From RUG754 sp964345365 (GTDB lineage Bacteria; Bacillota; Clostridia; Peptostreptococcales; Anaerovoracaceae), in NCBI GenBank assembly GCA_964345365.1, contig CAYFQR010000018.1:1-33621 (forward strand): a stretch of DNA of 33,621 nt. Reading direction: 5' to 3'. Positions 14,526-21,520 of this stretch are shown one piece after another. Both the position numbers and the translations under genes were made by a program. The notes below the pieces were generated by a model. It was not told the DNA's origin and did no database searches. It saw only the letters and a program-made list of their open reading frames with translations. The stretch's first letter is position 1. Every line of letters begins with the position of its first letter.

Positions 14526-15764
14526 ATGTCAACATTACTGATAAAAAACATCGGGAGACTGCAAACACCCGTGGGCAGTTTCCCGCATAGAGGCAAAAAA
14601 CAGGGAGAAAACCTTAAACTCGACAATGCGGCAATCTTAGTTGAAGACGGCATTATCAAGGCCATCACAAGTGGCGGCGCTCTCCCTATAAATGAAGGTG
14701 ATGCGGACACAGTCCTTGACGCGGAGGGCAAGCTCGCTACGCCCGGTCTCGTCGAGGGTCATACTCATCTCGTTTTCGGCGGATATCGCCAGCATGAAAT
14801 TCCGCTGAAACTCAAGGGTGCGGGCTACCTCGACATCTTAAGAGCCGGCGGCGGCATAAACGATACCGTGAAAAAGACGAGAGAAGTCAGCTTCGAAGAC
14901 CTCTATGATAAGACCGAAGCATTCCTTGATGAGATGACAGACCTCGGCATAACCACCTGTGAGGCCAAATCAGGCTACGGCATAGACCTTGAGAGCGAAG
15001 TCAAACTCCTTAGAGTTCTAAAAAAGCTGAATGAGGATCATCCGATGGATATTGTGTCCACGTTTATGCCGGCGCATGTGGTGCTTGCCGAATGGAAGGG
15101 CAGAGAGGATGAGTATATCGAACTCTGCATAAATGAGATGTTTCCTTATGTTAAATCGGAGGGTCTCGCCGAATTCGTAGACATATTCACCGAGGATTCG
15201 GTGTTTAACTACGAACAGTCTAAGAGATATCTCGAGGCGGCTAAAGCTATGGGCTTCGGGCTTAAGATACATGCAGATGAAATAGCCGCAATAGGCGGCT
15301 CTAAATTAGCCGGTGAAATCGGAGCGGCTTCTGCGGAGCACCTCATCGTAATCGATGAAGAGGGACTTGAGAGTTTATCCGAGTCCGACACCGTAGCGAT
15401 GTGTCTACCGGGAACTTCATTCTATTTAGGTGCGACATTCGCGCCTGTGAGAAGGATGATAGACGAGTACGAGATTCCGGTCGCGACAGCTTCAGACTTT
15501 AATCCGGGTTCATGTCCTTCACTCAACCTACAGTTTATAATGAACCTGGGTTATTTGAAGTATAGGATGACGCCGGAAGAAATACTTACGGCGGTCACCA
15601 TAAACCCTGCCTGCGCGATAAATCGCGGAGACAAGGTCGGCACCCTCGAAGTCGGTAAACAGGCGGATATAGTAATATGGAACGCTTCGGATATGGAGAT
15701 GCTTTGCTACAGATTCGGCTCGAATCTCGCACTTCAAACGATAAAGAAAGGAATATTGATATGA
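14526..15764 (+). CDS. hutI: Imidazolonepropionase
   Basis: This 412-residue amidohydrolase opens the ring of imidazolone-5-propionate to give N-formimino-L-glutamate. The metal-binding motif GHTHLVFGGYR (His79, His81), KIHADEIAAIGG, AEHLIVI and ASDFNPGSCPSLNL supply the usual metal and substrate ligands. It begins eight bases after hutU and its last codons overlap the fchA start by four bases (ATGA), so expression is coupled. The length is normal. An upstream GTGCAG segment leaves no AGGAGG-type site, which suits translation coupled to hutU. Confidence 0.96.
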   Translation: MSTLLIKNIGRLQTPVGSFPHRGKKQGENLKLDNAAILVEDGIIKAITSGGALPINEGDADTVLDAEGKLATPGLVEGHTHLVFGGYRQHEIPLKLKGAGYLDILRAGGGINDTVKKTREVSFEDLYDKTEAFLDEMTDLGITTCEAKSGYGIDLESEVKLLRVLKKLNEDHPMDIVSTFMPAHVVLAEWKGREDEYIELCINEMFPYVKSEGLAEFVDIFTEDSVFNYEQSKRYLEAAKAMGFGLKIHADEIAAIGGSKLAGEIGAASAEHLIVIDEEGLESLSESDTVAMCLPGTSFYLGATFAPVRRMIDEYEIPVATASDFNPGSCPSLNLQFIMNLGYLKYRMTPEEILTAVTINPACAINRGDKVGTLEVGKQADIVIWNASDMEMLCYRFGSNLALQTIKKGILI

Positions 15765-16384
15765 AATTAGTAGACATGACTTTGACAGAGTATTTGGAGA
15801 TATTGGAATCAAGCGCACCGGCACCGGGCGGCGGCTCCGTGAGCGCGCTCTCGTCCGCACAGGGCGCAGCACTCGTTTCTATGGTTGCGGGACTCACGAT
15901 AGGCAAAGAAAAATATGCCGAATATGAGGAAGTATGCAAAGAAACAAAAGATAAGATGCTCAGCCTTTTCAAAGAGCTGCACGAGGGAATCGACAAGGAT
16001 ACGGACGCCTTTAACGTGGTTGCTGCCGCATATAAGATGCCGAAGGAAACGGAAGAAGAAAAAGCCGCAAGGTCGGCTGCGATAAGAGCTGCCAATGTCG
16101 GAGCTACGGAAGTTCCTTTTCATACGGTTGAGCTCAGTCTTGAGGGACTTAAGGCGATGAAGAAGATGGCAGGCAGGTTCAACATGAACGCAGCGTCCGA
16201 CTTCGGAGTTGCGGCTCAGAGTTTTTTGCTCGGCGCACAGGGTGCGTGGCTCAACGTGAAGATAAATCTGCCGGGAGTTAAAGACGAAGCGCTTCAAGCG
16301 AAGTTCGCTAAGGCAGAGGAGATGAAAAACGAAGCGGAAATCATAGCAAACGAGATTTTCCGTGAAGTTGAGGAGTCGCTGTAA
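15761..16384 (+). CDS. fchA: Formimino-THF cyclodeaminase / cyclohydrolase-family protein
   Basis: This 207-residue protein is a stand-alone cyclodeaminase domain. It converts 5-formimino-THF to 5,10-methenyl-THF and ammonia. The N-terminal LVDMTLTEYLEILESSAPAP and GGGSVSALSSAQGAALVSMV blocks are diagnostic. The repeated helical segments after them include KMAGRFNMNAASDFGVAAQS. In animals this domain is fused to the formiminotransferase; here the two are separate genes. The ATG at 15761 overlaps the hutI stop as ATGA and follows AAAGGA. The 3' end of this gene is partially duplicated downstream (16370-16532). The family also includes methenyl-THF cyclohydrolases, but the hut context favours the cyclodeaminase role. 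Confidence 0.9.
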   Translation: MKLVDMTLTEYLEILESSAPAPGGGSVSALSSAQGAALVSMVAGLTIGKEKYAEYEEVCKETKDKMLSLFKELHEGIDKDTDAFNVVAAAYKMPKETEEEKAARSAAIRAANVGATEVPFHTVELSLEGLKAMKKMAGRFNMNAASDFGVAAQSFLLGAQGAWLNVKINLPGVKDEALQAKFAKAEEMKNEAEIIANEIFREVEESL

Positions 16385-16532
16385 ATGAGAACTTTTGCAG
16401 AGATGATATACTTTCATAAACTCGAAAATTTTTATGAGATAGAGGAGTCGCTGTAAATGGAATTTTGTGTAATTGAGAAACACTGTAACTATAAAAGTGT
16501 ACTTTTGCGAAGCTGAAAAAACGCTGTAAACG
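16370..16532 (+). repeat. Degenerate tandem copies of the fchA 3' end
   Basis: GAGGAGTCGCTGTAAATG at the fchA stop (16370-16387) recurs exactly at 16442-16459, 72 bp on, and in decayed form at 16515-16532. The first spacer forms a 23-codon frame (16385-16456) that begins with ATG directly after the fchA stop. It ends with NFYEIEESL, which resembles the fchA ending IFREVEESL. The duplication is therefore in frame. Whether the short frame is translated is unknown; GGAG lies upstream of its ATG. The rest of the 234-base gap to ftcD has only a TTGACA box (about 16579) without a clear -10. Confidence 0.7.
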
Positions 16533-16618
16533 AAATCTATTGCGAAGCTTCGTAGACATTTTAAGCGGCAAAAACTGATTGACAATAATTATTTTATTTT
16601 AAGCAAGGAGGACTAAAA

Positions 16619-17527
16619 ATGGCACAGATTATAGAATCCATTCCTAATATTTCGGAGGGAAGAAGACAGGAAGTTATTGAGGCATGCGTGGATCAGATTA
16701 GAAACACCGAGGGGTGCAGACTGCTTAACTACTCATCCGACCCTGACCACAACCGTTCGGTCATTACATATATCGGAGACGCTAAAGCATGTGAAGAGGC
16801 ATCGATAAAATTAGCTAAAAAGGCAGCCGAGTTAATCGACCTCACTCAGCATAAGGGTGAGCATCCGAGAATGGGAGCCGTAGACGTAATGCCTTTTGTG
16901 CCTATTAAGGAAGCCACGACTGAAGATTGCATCGAACTTTCGAAGAGAGTAGCGGAGCGCATGGCAAAAGAAGCAGATATCCCGGTATTCCTCTATGAGC
17001 ATTCGGCTACCCGTCCTGAAAGAAAAAACCTGGCAACTGTGCGCAAAGGACAGTTTGAAGGCATGGCTGACAAGGTTCAACAGGAGGAATGGGAGCCCGA
17101 TTTCGGCGGCAGAAGAATACACCCTACCGCAGGGGTAACAGCAGTAGGCGCAAGACCTCCGCTGGTTGCATATAATCTGTATCTCGACACGGATAATATT
17201 CAGATTGCAAAAGATATCGCCAAGATTATCAGAGAAAAAGACGGCGGATTCAAGGATGTTAAAGCGATGGGCTTCGAGGTTCAGGATGAGGGAACAGGTA
17301 AGATTTATGCACAGGTTTCCTGCAATATGTGCAATTTCGAGCAGACTCCGCTTTATAGGGTAAACGAAGCTGTCAGGTTTGAGGCTGCAAGATACGGGGT
17401 GAGAATCGCCAAGACCGAAGTAATCGGACTTCTTCCTATGAAAGCCCTCACGGACTGCGCCGAATATTATTTGCAGATAGGCGATTTCAGTTACAATGAT
17501 CAGGTACTTGAAAATTACATCTTATAA
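16619..17527 (+). CDS. ftcD: Glutamate formimidoyltransferase
   Basis: This 302-residue enzyme transfers the formimino group of N-formiminoglutamate to tetrahydrofolate, releasing glutamate. It corresponds to the N-terminal half of animal FTCD. The catalytic His82 lies in GEHPRMGAVDVMPFVP, at the same position as in the animal enzyme. The N-terminal ESIPNISEGRR, RTxIT-like RSVITYIGD, and the C-terminal YNLYLDTDNIQIAKDIA and QVSCNMCNF blocks are typical. The ATG at 16619 has AAGGAGG upstream. Together with fchA it replaces the HutG or HutF/HutG branches. It is separated from fchA by a repeat-filled gap but has no terminator before it, so it is likely in the hut transcript. Confidence 0.95.
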   Translation: MAQIIESIPNISEGRRQEVIEACVDQIRNTEGCRLLNYSSDPDHNRSVITYIGDAKACEEASIKLAKKAAELIDLTQHKGEHPRMGAVDVMPFVPIKEATTEDCIELSKRVAERMAKEADIPVFLYEHSATRPERKNLATVRKGQFEGMADKVQQEEWEPDFGGRRIHPTAGVTAVGARPPLVAYNLYLDTDNIQIAKDIAKIIREKDGGFKDVKAMGFEVQDEGTGKIYAQVSCNMCNFEQTPLYRVNEAVRFEAARYGVRIAKTEVIGLLPMKALTDCAEYYLQIGDFSYNDQVLENYIL

Positions 17528-17572
17528 TAGTATAATTTGTTAAACGATAATCAAACTTCGGGAGTGATAGCT

Positions 17573-18238
17573 ATGCCTAACAATAAAGGTGGAAAAATCA
17601 ATTTCTCTCTTACCGAGGAAATAGCGGATGTTATCCGGGAAAGAATTCTCAGGGGAGAATATGACATCGGTGAGAAGATAAAAGAGAATCAAATTGCCGT
17701 AGAGCTCAATGTCAGCCGCACGCCTATAAGGGAAGCGTTTAAGCTTTTAGAGGCCGAGGGGCTTATTGACTATATCGCGAATAGAGGCTGTTTCGCCAAG
17801 GGCTTTACCAAGCAGGACGTCTCGGACATATACACCGTAAGGGAGGCTTTGGAAGAGCTTGCGGTAAGGTGGTCTGTCGAGAGAATTACGCCTGCGGAGC
17901 TTATCAAGCTCGAAGAACATTGTGAGCTCATGGATTTTTACACAAAAAAGCGAGATGTCAAAAAAGTTCTCGAAATGAACACCGACTTTCATGAGATAAT
18001 CTATAAGTCGGCACGCTCACGCTTTTTGTCTCAGGCGCTGCGCTCATATAAGGACTACCTTGACAAGACAAGAAAGACCGTATTCTATGACAAGGATTTT
18101 TTGGAAAGCATACAGGCAGAGCACAGGGAACTGATAGAGGCCATTAAGGAGAGAGACTTGGAGAGAGCCCTCACCGCGATACACGAACACTTGGAAGCAT
18201 CGAAGGCAAGGACTGAATCAGTCTGGAACCTGAAGTAA
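17573..18238 (+). CDS. GntR/FCD-family transcriptional regulator
   Basis: This 221-residue protein has an N-terminal winged helix (about residues 8-75), with NQIAVELNVSRTPIREAFKLLEAEGL as its recognition region. A C-terminal all-helical FCD ligand domain follows. FCD domains usually bind a metal and a small carboxylate; candidate ligands are in DFHEII, AEHRELIEAI and IHEHLEAS. It ends the hut operon, so histidine, urocanate or formiminoglutamate are plausible effectors, by inference only. The start at 17573 follows GGGAGTGAT; the frame is open upstream to 17537 without a site. A strong terminator follows. Confidence 0.92.
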   Translation: MPNNKGGKINFSLTEEIADVIRERILRGEYDIGEKIKENQIAVELNVSRTPIREAFKLLEAEGLIDYIANRGCFAKGFTKQDVSDIYTVREALEELAVRWSVERITPAELIKLEEHCELMDFYTKKRDVKKVLEMNTDFHEIIYKSARSRFLSQALRSYKDYLDKTRKTVFYDKDFLESIQAEHRELIEAIKERDLERALTAIHEHLEASKARTESVWNLK

Positions 18239-18244
18239 AAAAAG

Positions 18245-18290
18245 AGCTGCTCGAGATGGCTTATATTAACCTTCACGAGCAGCTTTTATA
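18245..18290. terminator. Terminator at the end of the hut operon
   Basis: AGCTGCTCG (18245-18253) pairs perfectly with CGAGCAGCT (18276-18284) around a 22-base loop. TTTTATA follows, and an A run precedes the stem. Confidence 0.85.
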
Positions 18291-18314
18291 TAGGCAAAAT
18301 CAAAGGAGTGAACT

Positions 18315-19340
18315 ATGATATTGTATTTTTCAGGAACCGGCAACAGTAAATACGTAGCAGAGCGGGTAAGTGAACAATTAAGAGAATCCCTATCTGTCTT
18401 ACTTGATGAGCCATTAGGTGAAACCGAATCAATTTCACTTGATGCTCGGACAGGCGAACCTGCACCGGTTCCACCGAGCGAACAGAAAAACCAATCCGGC
18501 CCGATTTCGCTGAGCGAACTCATAAAAAAAGGAGAGCCGAAGGTATTTGAATCAGAAGAACCTTATGTCTTTTGTTACCCTACTTACGCGTGGAGGATGC
18601 CGCGCTTTCTCGAAGCCTACCTAAAAAAATGCACATTTAACGGTGACAGGAGGGCATACTTTCTAACGACCTGCGGAGATTCCGTCGGCGCATCAGCGGA
18701 ATATGCAAGAAAATTTTGTGAAGAAACAGGGCTTGAATACATGGGCTTAAAAGCTATTGTAATGCCGGAAAATTACATAGCTATATTCAACTGCCCGTCT
18801 GAAGAAAAAAGCTTGGAAATTATCGAAAAAGCTAAATCGTCAATAGACGATACGGCTTGTGCGATAAAGGATAGAACTGTCATCACAGACAAACCGGGCT
18901 CCAAACTCCTGAGCGGCATTGTGAACGATTTCTTTTATAGATTTATAGTTAAAGCTAAAGCATTCCACCTTGAAAAAGAATGCATATCCTGCGGACTCTG
19001 CGCTGAAAGCTGCGTACTTAATAATATCAGGCTTGTAGATGATACTGCATATGGCGACCCGGCAGAGAAAAAAACAGCAGGAGAAACATCTGCGGACGAT
19101 AAAAATATGAAGGGTAATTCATTAGCCGGTAAACCTATAGTTGAAAATGACATAGACATTAAGGCGGCAGGTAATCAAAACGTAGACGGTAAACCGATAG
19201 GATATAAGACAGCAGGCGGTAAACCCGTTTGGGGTGATAACTGTACTCACTGCATGGCATGCATAACGCTTTGCCCTACCCAAGCAATCGAATACGGCAA
19301 AAAAACTCAAAAGAAGAGAAGATACCGCTGCCCTGTGTGA
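18315..19340 (+). CDS. EFR1-type flavodoxin/ferredoxin fusion with expanded linker
   Basis: This 341-residue protein starts with a flavodoxin fold; YFSGTGNSKYVAERV (residues 4-18) is the FMN phosphate loop. It ends with two [4Fe-4S] ferredoxin motifs: CISCGLCAESC at residues 223-233 and CTHCMACITLC at 310-320. It presumably passes electrons between FMN and the clusters in the cytoplasm; its partners are unknown. EFR1 proteins are usually nearer 260 residues with the two clusters close together. Here about 76 residues separate the clusters, and this linker is polar and built of imperfect repeats (LAGKPI, VDGKPI, AGGKPV). The start follows AAAGGAGTG. A terminator follows at 19388. Confidence 0.88.
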   Translation: MILYFSGTGNSKYVAERVSEQLRESLSVLLDEPLGETESISLDARTGEPAPVPPSEQKNQSGPISLSELIKKGEPKVFESEEPYVFCYPTYAWRMPRFLEAYLKKCTFNGDRRAYFLTTCGDSVGASAEYARKFCEETGLEYMGLKAIVMPENYIAIFNCPSEEKSLEIIEKAKSSIDDTACAIKDRTVITDKPGSKLLSGIVNDFFYRFIVKAKAFHLEKECISCGLCAESCVLNNIRLVDDTAYGDPAEKKTAGETSADDKNMKGNSLAGKPIVENDIDIKAAGNQNVDGKPIGYKTAGGKPVWGDNCTHCMACITLCPTQAIEYGKKTQKKRRYRCPV

Positions 19341-19387
19341 ACCCCGAGGATTTTCAGTTAAAGTTTATAAGTCGCAAACAAAAATCT

Positions 19388-19425
19388 AAAAGAGTTTCCG
19401 TGTGCGGAAACTCTTTTCTTTGTAA
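19388..19425. terminator. Bidirectional terminator after the EFR1-type gene
   Basis: AAAAGAGTTTCCG (19388-19400) pairs perfectly with CGGAAACTCTTTT (19405-19417) around TGTG. T-rich sequence follows. It can also receive transcription from the convergent CofE-family gene. Confidence 0.85.
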
Positions 19426-19451
19426 GTTGTCAAAGTATGATTGGAGTATAA

Positions 19452-19606
19452 TGCACAAGACTCATCCATTGTTACTGCCGAAGTCATTTTGAAGCAGCAT
19501 GCCTGAATCTATATGCACAGGGCTCATTTCGGCTTTCAAAGTTGAAAGGTGTGAGTTTGGTGCTTGAAGCTCTATGCACAAGGCTCGCTTAGTGTTTATA
19601 GTTTAG
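19452..19606. repeat. Degenerate tandem repeat with an exact 61-bp period
   Basis: ATGCACA-A/G-G-A/G-CTC occurs at 19452, 19513 and 19574, each 61 bp from the next. The bases before the second and third copies also agree (GC-C/T-TGAA-T/G-CT). The rest of the unit has diverged. The third copy runs into the 3' end of the CofE-family gene. It fills most of the gap at 19426-19602, which shows no gene. Confidence 0.55.
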
Positions 19607-20793
19607 TCCGTGTAATTGTCGAAGTAGCCCTGAATGTAGACAAAAGGTGTGCCTTTATCTCCCGAACCGGAAGTAAGGTCGCACAGTGAGCCGAGAAGGT
19701 CTGTGAGCTGCCTTGGGGTAGTTCCCTCGGTCGCCATCTGTCCTTTTAAGTCGGAGTCTTTCTCACGGATAGCCTTAATCAATGCTTCTTTAAGTTCTTC
19801 GCCCCTGAGGTTCGCAAACTGATTATCCGCCAGATATTTGAGCTTAAGTTCGTTAGGCTTGCCGCTCAAGCCCGAAGTATATCCCGGGGAAACCACGGGG
19901 TCGGCAAGCTCCCAGATTTTGCCGACAGGGTCTTTGAACGCACCGTCTCCATAAATCATTACTTCTATAGTCTTACCCGTTAAATCTCTTATGTCCGCTT
20001 GTACGCCCTCTACAAACTCCTGACAATTTATAGGGAAGAGCTTAACCGTATCTTCGGTAGCTTTGTTGGAGCCCAAAAGTCCATAGTCGGGATTATAGCC
20101 GGAGCCGTCAACAGGTGCGGTGAGAAGTTCATCGAAGCCGATAACCTTTTCTCCTCCTGCCGCCTTAATCAGTCTCTTGGTTCTTTCTCTTGTATGGATG
20201 TCGGCGCAAATTACATTTTTTGCATAATCGACAATCTTGCGAGGGTTATTTGCGAAGATAATCTGTGCTTCGGCGCCTTCGTTTTCGATAAGCTCTTTGT
20301 AGTAGTTCACATAATCCATATCGGTGAAGCGATGCTTAGACTTGCCGAACAAGCCCTCGAACTCTTCTTGAGTCAGAAGGTCAGTATAAGGATTGATGCC
20401 CTTTTCATCAAGCATGTTTATGTCAAGAAGATGGTTGCCGACTTCGTCGCTCGGATAGCTGAGCATCAGGATGACTTTTTTAGACCCCTTCGCTATTCCT
20501 CTGAGGCAGACAGCGAATCTGTTTCTTGAAAGTATCGGGAAAACCACGCCGACCGTATCTCCGCCTAATTTGGCATTTACGTCAGCCGCAATCTGCTCTG
20601 TCGTAGCGTAGTTTTTCTGCGAACGCGCCAAAATGGACTCGGTTACAGCGAGTACGTCTTTTTTGCCTATTTCAAAATCTCCGCCGTTCAGACACTTCAT
20701 ATAAGTGTCAACAACTATTTTTCTGAGGTCGTCACCCTCTTTAACGATAGGTGCCCTAAGCCCCATAGAAACGGTACCGATTCTTCTTTGCAT
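19603..20793 (-). CDS. CofE-family gamma-glutamyl ligase (F420-0:L-glutamate ligase-like)
   Basis: This 396-residue protein belongs to the CofE family, whose archaeal members attach glutamate to coenzyme F420-0 using GTP. The N-terminal GLRAPIVKEGDDL, KKDVLAVTESILARSQ and the DVGVVFPILSRNRFA-like region GVVFPILSRNRF carry the family pattern. The C-terminal IYGDGAFKDPVGKIWELADP and GYTSGLSG also fit. It is longer than the archaeal enzyme of about 250 residues but matches the form seen in Clostridia, which are not known to make F420. Its true acceptor is therefore uncertain; a folate or other gamma-glutamylated cofactor is one guess. The start follows AAGGAG. It is 18 bases downstream of a kinase gene, so the two form an operon. 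Confidence 0.82.
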   Translation of the reverse strand: MQRRIGTVSMGLRAPIVKEGDDLRKIVVDTYMKCLNGGDFEIGKKDVLAVTESILARSQKNYATTEQIAADVNAKLGGDTVGVVFPILSRNRFAVCLRGIAKGSKKVILMLSYPSDEVGNHLLDINMLDEKGINPYTDLLTQEEFEGLFGKSKHRFTDMDYVNYYKELIENEGAEAQIIFANNPRKIVDYAKNVICADIHTRERTKRLIKAAGGEKVIGFDELLTAPVDGSGYNPDYGLLGSNKATEDTVKLFPINCQEFVEGVQADIRDLTGKTIEVMIYGDGAFKDPVGKIWELADPVVSPGYTSGLSGKPNELKLKYLADNQFANLRGEELKEALIKAIREKDSDLKGQMATEGTTPRQLTDLLGSLCDLTSGSGDKGTPFVYIQGYFDNYTD

Positions 20794-20811
20794 TTTAATT
20801 CTCCTTATTTG

Positions 20812-21402
20812 CTAACCGACATTCACTACTATGTCTACATTTTTTTCAAGATCAAAAAACTCATGATAGGTATTCTCGAGAGGAATCCATATGTTTTTAT
20901 ATTCCTCGACAAACTTGCCCTCGCGTTCCGAAAGCCTTTTAATCTGCAATTCATAGCTCGCCTTTGAAAAGACCGAAAGGTCATAGCTTGCTCTTAAATC
21001 CGGCCTCAGCGCATAAGCTCCCTCCACTATCACAAGGTCGGGACATGTAATCTCAATGTTGCCGACAAAGCTGTTGGACGGGGCGTCATACTTTCTGTAA
21101 GAAAAAGCATCCTTCGACTTGATAAAAGGAATAACCTCTTCCTTGAACCTCTCGTAATTCACGTTCCCTCCGGGCTCCATGCGCCTTTTTTGAGTACGCA
21201 TGGCGGGCGTCAAATAAAAATCGTCCATCTGGATGATACTGCAGCCGAGAGCTTCCGCAATCATTTTGACTCCGGTTGTTTTGCCGGAACCGCAGTTACC
21301 GTCAATGGCAACCACATATCTTTCGTTGTATCCTGCCGCCTTAAGATTACGGGTTTTTTGACCTATAATAATAAGGAGCTGTTCGTATGTAGAAATGTAC
21401 AT
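20812..21402 (-). CDS. Uridine kinase-like P-loop kinase
   Basis: This 196-residue protein has a Walker A motif GNCGSGKTT at residues 35-43. The following IIQMDDFYLTPAMRTQ has the uridine kinase/phosphoribulokinase pattern, with Asp-Asp at the acceptor site. PDLVIVEGAYALRPDLR contains the Walker B-like strand and the catalytic glutamate region. It probably phosphorylates a nucleoside or another small hydroxyl substrate. I chose the ATG at 21402, which follows GGAGG; nine extra upstream codons are open but lack a site. It is cotranscribed with the CofE-family gene, which hints at a shared small-molecule substrate, by inference. Confidence 0.85.
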   Translation of the reverse strand: MYISTYEQLLIIIGQKTRNLKAAGYNERYVVAIDGNCGSGKTTGVKMIAEALGCSIIQMDDFYLTPAMRTQKRRMEPGGNVNYERFKEEVIPFIKSKDAFSYRKYDAPSNSFVGNIEITCPDLVIVEGAYALRPDLRASYDLSVFSKASYELQIKRLSEREGKFVEEYKNIWIPLENTYHEFFDLEKNVDIVVNVG

Positions 21403-21520
21403 AGCTTCCTCCAAACAAAAACACATCAAAATTATATCATAAACAGAAAAAATGTGGTAGAATATTTTAAACAGTTAGGAAAAATATTGAGAAAACACGA
21501 GCAATCGGTTGGAGGGGAAA

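Noticed and set aside
15809..16585. 258-codon minus-strand frame opposite fchA and the repeats
   Set aside because: It is antisense to fchA, contains low-complexity Phe/Tyr/Leu/Cys stretches and has no domain.
16579..16618. Internal promoter for ftcD
   Set aside because: A TTGACA box is present but no acceptable -10 follows at 16-18 bp, so I could not support it.
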